Positions 1 through 10,500 of a DNA stretch of 64,000 bases are shown one piece after another (positions within the stretch are counted from its first letter, which is position 1; every line of letters begins with the position of its first letter). Made by a program: the position numbers and the translations under genes. The notes beneath the pieces were generated by a model that made no database searches, was not told where the DNA came from, and worked only from the letters and a program-made list of their open reading frames with translations. Source of the DNA: Tubulanus polymorphus (Eukaryota > Nemertea > Palaeonemertea > Tubulaniformes > Tubulanidae); assembly GCF_964204645.1 (NCBI RefSeq), contig NC_134027.1, positions 10,404,485 through 10,468,484 of the forward strand, read 5' to 3'.

Positions 1-430
1 CTACAACTTTGCAATTGATCATGGTAACAAAATATGCCTAGGTACCAATATAATAAGGAAATATTAAGTTATTCCACTATACAACGCCCCCTGGTGACCA
101 TAGAGAATAACCAATGTCCTTAAAACTCGCAACAATCATAGATGATGTCATGAGCTACAACTTTCCAATTGATTGTGGTTACAAAATATGCATAGGTACG
201 AATATAATATAGAAATGCTAAGATATTGCATTATTCAACGCCCCCTGGTGGCCATATTCAAAATCCAATGACCTTGAAACTCACCACAATCATAGAACAT
301 GTAACAACTTTCTAAATGATTGTGGTAACAAAATATGCTTAGGTATCAATATAATGTGGAAAAACTTTTTCCCACTTACGAATGAGTACTGGTGACACCA
401 AGATGGCCGCCAATTGCGTCATAATTGGCT
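1..430. repeat. ~154-bp tandem repeat with CTCF-like motif
   Basis: Two full units and a third, degraded one begin at about 1, 153 and 303. Each opens CTACAACTTT and contains GGTAACAAAATATGC. The first two hold CGCCCCCTGGTGACCA at 85-100 and CGCCCCCTGGTGGCCA at 239-254. The reverse complement TGGCCACCAGGGGGCG matches the bilaterian CTCF consensus core. The array runs off the left edge of the window. Confidence 0.85.
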
Positions 431-840
431 GATGAAAAATACCTGTCTCAGGTATAAAACATCCCTTTCCAAAGAATACCCATCACAAAATGCAATAAGA
501 AATGGTAAACCAGTAGGAAGCTACAGGACTCAGAATTCGGGCCAAAATTAACATTTTTGGGCACTAAAAAGGTCACAGGACGGCCATCTTGAGTCCGATC
601 ATCCCAATTTTTGTTATGCTGATGGGCCATGGGGGGATTCACATATATCCGAAAGATCAAGGTAATTGATCGAAGCGTCTTCAAAATTTCCCTCAATAAG
701 TTCAAAAATGTGTAAAAAGTGCTGATTTTGGCGAACAACAATGGCTGCCAGTCGGCCATCTTGAATCTGATAGGGCCAGTTTTTGGGCTAAAGATGTGTC
801 TAGGGTAGATACATGCGTAACCCAAATATCAAGACATTAC
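430..840. repeat. Dispersed repeat with two internal ~190-bp units
   Basis: Two direct units share CGGCCATCTTGA and GAAGCGTCTTCAAAA followed by TTCCC. No convincing coding sequence is present. Related sequence in inverse orientation occurs at 24.0-24.6 kb, so this and the flanking tandem units probably belong to one transposon family. Confidence 0.65.
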
Positions 841-899
841 CTTGAAGCGTCTTCAAAACTTCCCAAAATCAGGGATGAGAACGCCGACCTGTAAAATCC

Positions 900-1682
900 G
901 CGGGTTATTTTTCTTGAGTGACATACGCGAACCAGCTGACGGCGTAGCTGTCAGCACTAGCGAGCGCCGAAGGCGCGAAGCTATTTCAGGGGGTTAGGGG
1001 GCCCTCCCCCAAGAAAATTTTAGAAATCAAATACGTTTTCCGAGCACTCAGAGCGATCTCGAACCCATGAACGACTATTATATTTTGGAAGGTAATGGCT
1101 AGTTCCAATGTGGTACATCCTCATTTGATGACATTCAGCATCTCATGCATTACGGGTCGAGCCCTGAATTATTGCAGTAAAAATGCGCCGATGAATGCTC
1201 ACTAAAAATCATCACCAAGTAGTAGTGTATGATATCCGAAGACGTTCGCCTCACACACGCAGCAACAGTAAGTAGACCTATATACGTTACTACTGTTGCT
1301 GTGCGTGCGTGTCTGCAACCGATCGATAAAATACATACACACTCATCGTAGTACAAATGTACATACAAAATCGCTGTGTTGCAATGAATATGCATTGAAA
1401 TGCGATACTTTTCCGTGACGATAAGTAAAACAGGCACTGAACGCTTTTACGGTTCACCTGATTACCGATCGCGCCGGACCAATTGAGTGAGATCATCACC
1501 CCCCCCATACTTTTACATCATTTTTGGACTATTTGGAAAATTGATATTTTTCAATACTGAAATCCGCGGATCCGCGGGGAATTCTCATATCTGCAAAATA
1601 ACTGGATTCCGGCTACGGACGGACGGACGGACGAAAAGTGAACGCAATAGCCCGCTGGGACTAAAGTCCCAAGTGGGCTAAA
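900..1682. repeat. Transposon-like repeat with GGAC tetranucleotides and 3' hairpin
   Basis: CGAAGGCGCGAAGC followed by G- and C-rich runs (950-1010) is echoed at 10425-10495. The right end holds (GGAC)n and then a hairpin at 1650-1680, TAGCCC...GGGACT/AGTCCC...GGGCTA. The same tail is seen in reverse at 23945-24010. Confidence 0.6.
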
Positions 1683-1689
1683 AATCGTT

Positions 1690-4600
1690 TTGTTTATTAG
1701 AATAGGTTGATACGCTAACTCACCAAGTATCTTTCAGAACATATGGACACTGGTCGCGTGATTGTTTTGGCAGATGGGTTTCGTGGACTGACATTTGGCA
1801 ATGGCACTTGTTTGAAGCGACTGGTTGAGCTGCAAAAAAAACCTCAAACATGTTAAATCTACTCTTTCAGAAATACAATTAGGCCTAATTAACACAAATT
1901 TTGCGGATTGCTCCTTTTAGAACACAAGTAATATCAAACTTAGGTTCATCTGACACATACACTGCCATGGGTAGAAGGTTTTTTATTGCCTTCCAGACTT
2001 AGGGTTGAGGAAATTACAAATTTAGGCAGCAGTTTCTGAAGTTTTTTTCTGGAATTTGAGGAAAAAGTGCATTTAGCATGGAGTGTTGTTGGTCTGATAT
2101 GTAAAAGTAGAATTATGAACCCAGTTCCATAATTCTTGAATTATATTTTACTTATGACTTAAAAACACTGGGAATGAACTAATCTTAACTGTAACCAAAC
2201 TCAAGTACCGGTAACCAACATGTGGAAATGGATGCCGAATACAGCTATGTCGGTACATGTACTAGGAAGAAAAACTTACCAAAACGAATAAGAAGAATGA
2301 GGTGTTTGAAAATTTCTGTCATCAACTTGAGCAGAAATCTACAAAAGTAAAAAGACAAACATCAAGGCCTTTGATCTTCGCCAAAATAAACAAACTTAAA
2401 CCTACTACCGGTAAATGAAAATCATTTTCACATACCCGGTAGTAGGCTAAGGTTTTTTTTTCATTCTAGCAATGATAGCTTCAATCAATAGGTAAAACTA
2501 AATATGCTTTAAAACACTTTATCCCTGTTTGAGGTCATGAATACTAAAAGATTCTATAGATTTTGTTCTCAGCACGATAAAAAACGTACTGGTTATCACC
2601 TTGTGTACAACTAAAATGACTTCAATGGCCCAGGAAACCACTTCATATCAAAGGAGTTCAAAGCAGTTTATGTAATGTATCAATAGGCAGTGTTACTGTT
2701 TTTTGTCCTACTGGTATGCACAGAATGTATACACTGTATATGCAACTTAACTTCATTGAAAAAATGAATACAAGTTTTTTCTTCATGTAACATGATTCTT
2801 CCCCGTGTCAACCCTGAAAATCTCATTTCCATAGAAATGTTATTGTTCATGCATATATCAAAGAAAACCTAAAATCAAAAGAAACTTTAAGGCTATCTTG
2901 ACATTTCACCTCAAATTATAAATGAGCCATTTATCTGTTGATTCGTACGTTTCTTTCAATTGTGGGCTCTTCTTTAATACATAGAATAGTCTCTACTCAC
3001 TGGCATGATGAAGTCCGTTATGAATTCTTGTCGCTTATTTTGATTTTGATTTTTTTCGTGTTTTAATGCACTTTTCCAATGAAACGTCGACGGCGCAGTA
3101 CGGCCGTGAAACGAGCTATGCACGATTTTACTATTTGGCAGCCATTGTGATTTTAACGTTATTCCTAACCGACTCGCGTGCTGAATGCCGGAATTGTCTA
3201 AGTTCGGATTCACTATATGCATACGTTTCATAGCACTGTTATTTCCATTGCCTGCGAAATTATCAAAGAAAAGCTATGATACAATCATTTCTTGAAATGG
3301 ATAGTAATTAGGCCTATTGATATGATATATCAATAAGTCCAACAAGATTCAAATAGGCCTAATTTCATTTGTCCAAAATGATCTGGAGAATGTAGAAAGT
3401 TCCTAGTTTCACAAAATAAGTGCATTAGGTATGTGTCGGTATGAAATGACCAGAGCTATTGATTTGGATTGGAAACAATGGCTAGGTACTGGTAGGCCTA
3501 CTAACAAACTACTTCAAAGCCCATGGAATCTTTTCTTCAAGGAGGGGTCAGTCAAAGCTGGTCATTCACTGGTCTCTTTAATCGAGGGTTCACAGGTTCG
3601 AATTCCGGAGATTCTTTTCGCATCTCTCTTCCTTGGGAACCGTGACTCTAAATCCGCTAGTAACAGTACTAAATGTAGTCTAGATTTTCTAGGGATTGCA
3701 AGATTGTCTGGTATTCAGACTATCCTGCCTATTGGTTGAGTGATTTTAAAAGATCCTTTTTCAGTTTCATTTTTTTGATAGTGGAAAGTATATTTACCTG
3801 ATGATACTGTTCCTTTTCTTTCCATTTTCCAAACCATCGTGATATCCTAGGCCAAACAGAAGTGACATATATAGTCTATGGTACTATTTCACCAACAGTC
3901 TCATTGACTCTTTATCAATTTGGTGTGACTGCATATATTTCAAATCAAGTCACTTAGGCCTATCCTATAGGCTACAACAAGACCTCCAGTCTTATCTAGA
4001 ACTGAACTCCTTTTTGGAAAAAATATCCAATTATCATCGAACCATAAGTAGTCTCGGAATGTGGAGTTAGTGAACGATTCAATTGTTTTTGGAAAGCTTT
4101 AATCCGATAGCCTTTAAATGAAATATCTGTTCATGCAGTCAATCGAAGGCACACACTCCTCAACGACAACAAGACTCAATCAAAACTTAAGTCTGTTCAC
4201 TGGCGTTGATGTAACGGCTGTGGTTATTCCTTGTTGTTGATGTAACTGGTAAATGTTGCGTGGTAGTCTTCTGAATGAATCAGGCATATAATCATCAGTA
4301 ATACATTCTGCTCGAGGTAAAAGGTTTTTAATAGTTAAAAGCCAATGGCGAAACTAAACTACACAGTTTTCCTGATTTTCAACGGGTGTACTTGTCGTGC
4401 GTCTCCTCAGTAGTGAGCTTGAGTTGCAACACTTTTTTCGAGTTCGACTTCTCTCGTTCTAACTCCTTTTAAGCTAAATCTACGGCCTGGTTCAATTTGT
4501 CACACCGTATCTACCAATATTTCACATTCTTAACGGTGTTTGTCATATCATCGACACTCTCTGCCTGTCTATTGTCTCCCGGAACGGTTGTTATTGACGC

Positions 4601-4970
4601 GATTTTCGCCCACGTTCAAACACTTTTTACACCGCTGTCGCCATTATTGATCGAAGATAGTTGTAGTAACAATATAGTCTCGTCATCGATTCAACAATTA
4701 CTTCGCTTCGTTTGTAATTTTGAAAATTGATCGTTTATATTACGTCAAAACATATTCATCAAAGAAAAAAATACTTAGGCTAAAGAAGATATTTATGTAA
4801 TGGGAATAAGAAGTAATGTAATGTAAATATGAGAGATTATATCATAGGTATGCCAGTGCCCGCTATCGATGGTTATTGGTGGCAGCACCTCACGAAGGCG
4901 GCACGCCGCACGACAAGTGCGTAGCAAGAAAAGAAAGAAATACGCAAATGATTATCATGATATGAGAAAG
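1690..4970. other. Intergenic, no gene recognised
   Basis: AT-rich sequence downstream of the Tan-like gene. It holds five TAGGCCTA octamers between 1.88 and 3.96 kb and a possible tRNA-SINE relic at 3541-3615. Open frames here (2974-3231, 3431-3739, 4497-4730) show no recognisable domain. A GC-richer patch lies at 4850-4925. Confidence 0.5.
3541..3615 (+). repeat. Possible tRNA-derived SINE relic
   Basis: ACAGGTTCGAATTCCGG resembles an RNA polymerase III B box, and the preceding 50 bases are loosely tRNA-like. The T-stem pairing is poor and no clear A box was found, so this is a weak call. Confidence 0.25.
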
Positions 4971-4975
4971 CCTAT

Positions 4976-4986
4976 TTTATTTTATT
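4976..4986 (-). terminator. Overlapping poly(A) signals of the Tan-like gene
   Basis: Two AATAAA hexamers overlap on the minus strand about 115 nt after the stop codon. This is a plausible 3' end that gives a short 3' UTR. Confidence 0.6.
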
Positions 4987-5098
4987 TTCTAGATATTTGT
5001 ATATCGACTAACACCCGCGAAACATTTAGAATGTAAATATACAATACAATCAACAATGAAAGGTTCTTTTGTATTTTGGAAAATATTATTCATTTTAT

Positions 5099-5220
5099 CT
5101 ATTTCAAAGGTTTTATCGAACCACACGCATCTAATTTGAATACGATGTTTGGCTCAATATTTGCATGCGGTCTTGTGTTGTCGTAGATTTCTAATTCTTC
5201 TTTGTCCAAATCAAATACAG
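5099..5220 (-). CDS. tan: Tan-like gene, exon 10 (stop)
   Basis: 122 nt, acceptor TTTTTCAG|CTG, stop TAG at 5101-5099. Encodes residues 357-396. AVFDLDKEELEIYDNTRP matches the Tan C-terminal block around I-F-D-L and S-L-Y. Length and end agree with the family. Confidence 0.92.
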
Positions 5221-8200
5221 CTGAAAAATAAGGAATGGTAGGTTATGGTTTGTGTACCGGTGCCGGTATTAGATTCTTTCTTGCCAGCCTGATGCTATGA
5301 TAACGAGGAGAAAACTTCTTCTGAGAAGAAAATTATGAGAACAAAATTATCCGATATCAACATTCGTTGGGGAGGAAAGCCACCAAAGTTATTCATCATT
5401 CATTTGGGGTTGATGTTCTTTTTTCGTTTATGTTCCAAGGGGGCTGAAGCACCCTTAGCACCCCATTGGATTAGCGCCGGCAACCAACCAGTATATGCAT
5501 CATATTACCTGTGGCGATTGTCACCATAACGCCTATCTTGTCTTTTGATTCCATAGTTTGATAGATTCTGTCGTGACCCAGAAGTTCCTTCACGTTTGCT
5601 TTCGTCGTCACCGCGCTGGTGCATAAACTTGCCAGGAATTGCGTACGTTTAGCACTGTTCGGGTGAATATCACAAACATTTTTCACGGATCTAAACCTAA
5701 ACATCAGAACTCGACAAAATCATTCGACTTCACAATCGTTATTTTAACTTGAAGCTTTGCCGACTAGGATTTTTGTTCTATGTATTTTGATTGAAATACA
5801 AAATGATTTACTTGATCCGGGAAGGTAAGGGTATATCAGCAGCGACCCCTCCCTTGTCCATCGGACAAAAATCAATATGCGACATCTGATATCCGGTCAT
5901 GCCAAAAATGTTTTTTTTTTCATTCACTAATCATTACTTTAAGTTATTCTATACATTTCTGAATGAACGAACGCCTTTTATGGACAGCCCCTAACGTCCT
6001 TTAGTTTTACTACCACCAGCTAACGCGTTCGAAACGTTTTGGTCACAAAAGCACATTCTGGAATTCGCTTTTATTCGTTTTATACTCTTAGGGGGGAGTT
6101 GTATTATTTGTTAACGTGGATTAGTGTGTTTCATGTACTTACTAGCTTTAAAACATGTAATGATGAAAGGACTTACTCGTTACCGTGGAAGAAGTATCCA
6201 TACGTGTATTTCTCGCCATATTGTTCACCAGCCGTCTCTTTCTGTTTCCGAATTTCCAAATACTCATACTCGGTTTTCCGTCCGTGCTCGTCCGAATTGC
6301 GGCTGGTGTATATGTCATAATGGCATAGAGTTTGCTTATCCGATAGAAAAGCTACATTCAAACTAAAAATAGACGACCAGAGATCGCAATTGTTGTGATA
6401 AATCAAATAAAACTAATTCAATGATTAAGAATTCCTTTACAAAAGACCAACGTATGACGTAGTCTATTTGAGTAAGTAGAATAATTTCAAATCTAGATCT
6501 TATGTTTATTCTATCAGATACCTATTATTACGTTATTGAACCAGAAGCAATGAAAATCACGATTATCTTATGTTACCTGACTGGACTAGCTACGCCATAC
6601 CCATGATTGATAATGATTTCACGTAGGTGTATTGGACTTGTTGCTGATAAACAGGCTCGTAGCAGAACGTTCATGGCTTAAATTAGATATGGAACATCGA
6701 TATAACATTGATATAGTCTTCTACATAAAATGTCATATAATTACCGCATGTATGTTAATTTACATACGTAATCTATTTTTCAACACATATTTTCCTAATA
6801 TGTAATTGCAGCTGGTGTTCAAGCCATGGCTATTGTAGCCTAATGTCGAATGTGCAAGACTACCTAAAAGGCACAAAATTCGGCATTAAAAATGCATTGG
6901 AACTTGTTGTTTTCAATGGATGTTTAATTTGTGATTTATGAACGTATACCCGGATAGCAAAAGCAGACGAATCGCTCTCGATCAACTAACAGCCTACCAC
7001 GTGGTCGATCGTTCACGATGTCCGCGTCCAATATGTAGCAAATATTGACATCTTCTTCTACAGCGTCCTCGTTATGACCAAAACATGTCTAGAATGCATG
7101 ATTTGCCGGCAGGGAATAACATTACATCTATAGATGAGCAACATGGGGATGATTTTGATAATAGGCCTACGCAACGTAAATTCACTCCCTGTAGTAATAG
7201 CTGATGACTCCTGGACTTCATTGGTAAGGCAGTTTAGTTGAATGACAAATTCATTTTACGAACAAATTTAATTCCGCTCGTTTTATTAAAAGAGAAATGT
7301 TACACTTAAAACTATTACAACATCATACATGAATATCAAATTTGTTCATTTACTTCGACCTTCGTTATCAACGGAAATCGCTCAGAGGCCCTTCTGAGCA
7401 TCAGATTTGCAAAATGACACGTTGGCTTACGGGTGCTTCGTGAATACGGTCCCAGGCCCCTCAGTCCTTACCGAATTAAGAACGAACCCACCCTCGCGCT
7501 ACGAGCTTGTGTGAGTCCAATGAATCGCGTTGAATTTGAAACCTACCGCTTTTTCCGTATTGACGAAGACGTCCGTACATCTTAAAGATGCTGATTTCTC
7601 GACCAGAAGTAGTTGAAATTCGTAAAGACTGCATATGAATATCTACACACACAAGGACAATAGATATGTTAAATCCTAGTTTCTTTGACTAATCATAACC
7701 TTTGTTTAAGTTATGAGTAGGCACTACAGGTGTAAAAAGCAGGGACCAGTTGCTCAAAAGTTGGTTGAAGATAACCAATAAATGAATACCAAAGTAACTT
7801 TTAAATGTCACTCTTTTGAGCAACTGGCCAGGCCCTCATCTTCACTATAATTTCAAAGAAAGCCAACAGTGTCATATCAAGTATCAGTTGGCGATAAGAT
7901 TGCCCGCCCTTTCACCTGAAGCTTTTGTAACGAGGTCTTCCTTATACGAAACTTTGTAGCTAAATGCAATGGCAGAATATCATTTAATTATTCTACATAG
8001 CCACACGATCCAACTAAAAGAACAGAGCTCAAATAAATGAATTTATACATAACCTTTTGAAATGACGTCCCTGAGCCGTCTGCAATACCTTGCATTTCTT
8101 CAACATACTGAGGGTACTCTTCAGCCACAACACTCAAATACCCGTCGTACAACTTGAGAGAAAGCATTTCATATTACGAAAAAGTAATTTAATTTAGATA

Positions 8201-10253
8201 CAGGGCTGCCAACCTCTGAAAGATTTGTGACATATTGATATTGAAATCAGTAACGAATTGAATTTTATTTCTGTATGCATTAAACAAATCAAATCAGTAT
8301 TTCTCGATATAACAAATACTGAAAATCAGAAACAGTTGGCAGAGGCACCATAATATGTCCTCATTTTCGCTAAGTAGAAAGTAAAAAGTTAAGTCAAGTT
8401 CCTTCAAAGTTAAGTCAAGTTCCTGCCAAAAGTAAAGTCAAGTTCCTTCAGGAGTGTTGTATCATCTCTGATTACTTGAATTAGTCTCTTTGTCTCTGGA
8501 TTGTATATATATCTCATAATTTTTGTAGTATCTCATTATTCCTGAAAATGACTATGAGGATATAGTCGAAACGTTGAAATAAACTACTATCTCGAAGTTA
8601 CATTTTCGGACTTATTCGTTATAATTGTGGGATTCTCTCTACATCGCGTCAACACGGATATACGTTTTGCGATTGATATTTCGTTTTGACATCTCGATCT
8701 TCGTTTTCCTTGCTACGTTTTGTATTATGTACTTTTGTAGTATGTATTAAAACTAACGAATTAGACGCACCTGTTTGTATTCGGAATCAGCATTTATTTT
8801 CGAAACAGCCTTGTCAAATAGTTCTTTTTTAAGCGCACTGTGAATCAATTCCTTTGTCTTTATTCCCTGGAAATCCGCAAGTATAAATCGCATTATCTCT
8901 TTCCAGAAATCAAATGATAAATCGAGAAAAACGATTGAAGAAAATAACACGGTATTTTTCAGGTTGGTACAGAAAAATTTGCTCGATATATCGACATGGT
9001 ATCTCATTTAAGGGCAAAATTATGATCTCAAAATGAAACGTTTTATGCATTATGAAAGGGCGAATGCAGATGATGATATCTTATGCTTTACACAAAAACT
9101 GACCTCCGAAATGATTATATGATTGCCAAGCCGAGGCCCTAGACGTATTGGACTCGCCATCTTTTAGATCGTATAAAAATAATATAGGTGGGTGAGAGGT
9201 AGGGTACCAAACAAAACATCACGCGCAGGCCTAATTTGCCAAAAAACTTGTGATCGTGGCTATTATTTGTACTTTGTCCTTCCAGAAGGAATAGATATTT
9301 TTGTTGATATTTATAGGTATAATATGAATATATTGTCCCAAATGTCGAACAGTTTAACATAAATCCCATGAAACTCAAATTTGATTGGAAGCAGGATTAG
9401 GATATCCCCATTTGAAAAGAAGCTTAACAATGTTCTTGGTATTCATTGCATTATTAAAAAGATATTTGCTCTTATGATATCGTTTGCAGGCATTAGAAAA
9501 GAAATAAACCTTATCAATCAAACGACTTCAATCTGCAAGCTGCAATCTTATTTATATTGAATATTAAAACAAACGTTTATGGTACATGTTGATAAAAAAA
9601 ACAAATATTGAATACAAAAATAACTACCAGCAAATGTAAGAATCTCTTTACGCGGATGATACTGAAATATAGCTGCCGATAGTGAAAACATCGAAATTAC
9701 GACAATTATTGAAATGAAACGAATCTGCACGAATCAACCAAATGAATCCGAAAATAAAAAAGTATAATTTTGATTATTCGCTACGATCATGATCAGCTAC
9801 ACAGAATAAAGCCTAGGTAAAAATTGGCTTAATTAAAATCGAATAAAACAGTTACCGGGCAATATATTCCTTACTCACAGCTATCGCTTAATTTAACACT
9901 AACCGCGACCCCCAAATTGCGAAGCACTGAATAAAGAAGTATGGTAGATAATTCACCCACAATGTATTATTTCTAATGTGCATATGGGAGCGCTTGAACT
10001 ACAAAACAAGGTAAAACATCGAATCTTTTTAGAAAAAAATCCTCTTTCGACGAGCAGAAACAAAGAATTTCTTGTTTTGGGGCCCTACCAGAATGGACCC
10101 CTCCAACACCGTTAAGATTTACTTTCGTTATGACGCCAGCCACCATCATAAGGAAATAACGTTGCTACTAAAGTGACCACTTACGATTTGATATCCCACT
10201 TCATAATGCGTCCCAGAAGCTTTTATAATGGGTAACGATCTCGGAGAAGACAT
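5099..10253 (-). CDS. tan: Tan-like C45 acyltransferase/amidohydrolase, 10 exons, 396 aa
   Basis: Joined CDS (minus): 10253-10185, 8866-8771, 8152-8054, 7642-7547, 7088-6950, 6863-6768, 6676-6577, 6362-6177, 5696-5509, 5220-5099, total 1191 nt. All splice phases match. The product resembles Drosophila Tan (N-beta-alanyl-dopamine/carcinine hydrolase, ~387 aa) and fungal acyl-CoA:6-APA acyltransferase from end to end. Landmarks are GTHYEVGY (14-21), EEYPQYVEEMQGIADGSG (66-83), a nucleophile-like Cys110 in RCTDVFVN, GHNEDA (124-129), HGNEF (291-295) and a C-terminal VFDLDKEELEIY segment. Family members are Ntn hydrolases made as a precursor that cleaves itself before the nucleophilic Cys. Here the preceding residue is Arg, not the usual Gly. 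No signal peptide is seen, so a cytosolic enzyme is inferred. The substrate is unknown; a beta-alanyl or other N-acyl amine is possible. Introns contain a MITE, a minisatellite and a retroelement-like tail. Confidence 0.92.
5509..5696 (-). CDS. tan: Tan-like gene, exon 9
   Basis: 188 nt. The first of two tandem AGs (TTTAG|GTTTAG) is preferred because it restores HGNEF. A second AG five bases further in would shift the frame. Donor ACAG|GTAATA. Encodes residues 294-356, including NSAKRTQFLASLCTS and IGVMVTIAT. Confidence 0.9.
6177..6362 (-). CDS. tan: Tan-like gene, exon 8
   Basis: 186 nt, acceptor ATTTTTAG|TTTG and donor ACGA|GTAAGT. Encodes residues 232-293, from SLNVAFLSDKQ through an acidic/basic stretch (KTEYEYLEIRKQKE) to YGYFFHGN. 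The HGN-E-F junction with exon 9 matches the family HxN-x-F motif. Confidence 0.92.
6577..6676 (-). CDS. tan: Tan-like gene, exon 7
   Basis: 100 nt, acceptor TTTAAG|CCATG and donor TCAG|GTAACA. Encodes residues 199-231 (PMNVLLRACLSATSP to GYGVASPV). It aligns with the Tan segment that begins P-R-H-F-L-T-R-A-L-L-A. Confidence 0.9.
6768..6863 (-). CDS. tan: Tan-like gene, exon 6
   Basis: 96 nt, acceptor CTTTTAG|GTA and donor TAC|GTATGT. Encodes residues 167-198 with GYNSHGLNTSCNYI, matching the family block around a conserved N-x-x-G in which the nascent enzyme continues its core sheet. Confidence 0.9.
6950..7088 (-). CDS. tan: Tan-like gene, exon 5
   Basis: 139 nt, starts in phase 0 and ends with one extra base. 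Encodes residues 121-166 (TCFGHNEDAVEED to FVCFCYP). GHNEDA is the conserved strand and active-site region after the nucleophile. Acceptor ATTCTAG|ACA, donor CCGG|GTATAC. Confidence 0.92.
7547..7642 (-). CDS. tan: Tan-like gene, exon 4 (putative nucleophile Cys)
   Basis: 96 nt, phase 0 at both ends, acceptor TGTGTGTAG|ATA and donor GCG|GTAGGT. Encodes residues 89-120, IFICSLYEF through LRCTDVFVNTEKA. Cys110 aligns with the autoproteolysis-generated nucleophile of the family. It is preceded by Arg109 rather than Gly. Confidence 0.88.
7742..7835. mobile_element. MITE in intron 3 of the Tan-like gene
   Basis: Terminal inverted repeats CAGTTGCTCAAAAG and CTTTTGAGCAACTG lie inside GGGACC/GGCCC ends. 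The centre is about 60 bp with no coding content. The size and foldback form are typical of a non-autonomous DNA transposon; the superfamily was not determined. Confidence 0.7.
8054..8152 (-). CDS. tan: Tan-like gene, exon 3
   Basis: 99 nt, phase 0 at both ends. Encodes residues 56-88 with the family motif YPQYVEEMQGIADGSG. The acceptor follows a pyrimidine tract (CTTTCTCTCAAG). The donor AAG|GTTATG is weak but gives the correct join. Confidence 0.9.
8385..8449. repeat. Minisatellite, three ~21-22-bp units (intron 2)
   Basis: The unit AAAGTTAAGTCAAGTTCCTT is repeated three times in tandem with few changes, within intron 2 of the Tan-like gene. Confidence 0.85.
8541..8645 (+). mobile_element. 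Retroelement-like 3' tail (intron 2, antisense to gene)
   Basis: A GACTAT/ATAGTC stem is followed by GAAACGTTGAAATAAA, then TTTCGGACTTATTCG and a GTGGGATTCTCTC end. The same order recurs at 49627-49785, and on the minus strand at 20028-20100. It resembles the 3' ends of Penelope-like or LINE elements (inference from the family pattern). Confidence 0.5.
8771..8866 (-). CDS. tan: Tan-like gene, exon 2
   Basis: 96 nt, phase 0 at both ends, acceptor TTTCCAG|GGA and donor CAG|GTGCG. Encodes residues 24-55, starting GIKTKELIHSALKK. It continues exon 1 as YQI-GIKTKELI, the helix after the GTHYEVG motif. Confidence 0.9.
10185..10253 (-). CDS. tan: Tan-like gene, exon 1 (start codon)
   Basis: Encodes residues 1-23, from MSSPRSLPII to the family N-terminal motif GTHYEVGYQI. 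The donor is ATC|GTAAGTGG, phase 0. The ATG was chosen because the encoded start lines up with Tan, and the motif lies 13 residues after it, as expected. Confidence 0.92.
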
Positions 10254-10500
10254 GATGACTGTTAGCTGTCCACAGGCGTCAATGACATTCAGTAGGTCGA
10301 CTCTCAATTCAATGAATTTTTTTCACAAACGTTCCATTCGTAATAATATCAGTCGGTTTAAATGCCAAGGTCGATCCTGGCCGGACGAAGATGGAGGGGT
10401 TCACCTCATATGAAGAGGGTACTTTTTTAGTCTGCAGGCGCGAAGTGCCCGCAGGGGGTCTGGGGATTGGGAAAATTCAGGTACATTTTTATGCAATTTT
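10254..10500. other. 5' flank of the Tan-like gene plus a repeat fragment
   Basis: The stretch nearest 10253 is the presumed 5' UTR. No TATA box was seen close by. From 10425 a fragment (GCGCGAAGTGCC, then GGGGGTCTGGGG) is related to the repeat at 950-1010. Confidence 0.4.

Noticed and set aside
9119-9160. Possible small exon with splice-like borders between Tan-like exons 1 and 2
   Set aside because: Phases fit only the rejected 9.6-kb exon, and the encoded residues do not match the family.
9548-9730. Minus-strand frame with a hydrophobic start, first taken as a signal-peptide exon of the Tan-like gene
   Set aside because: Exon 1 at 10253-10185 joins exon 2 in phase 0 and gives the family N-terminus directly, so no extra exon is needed. 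The only in-frame start at 9730 is GTG.
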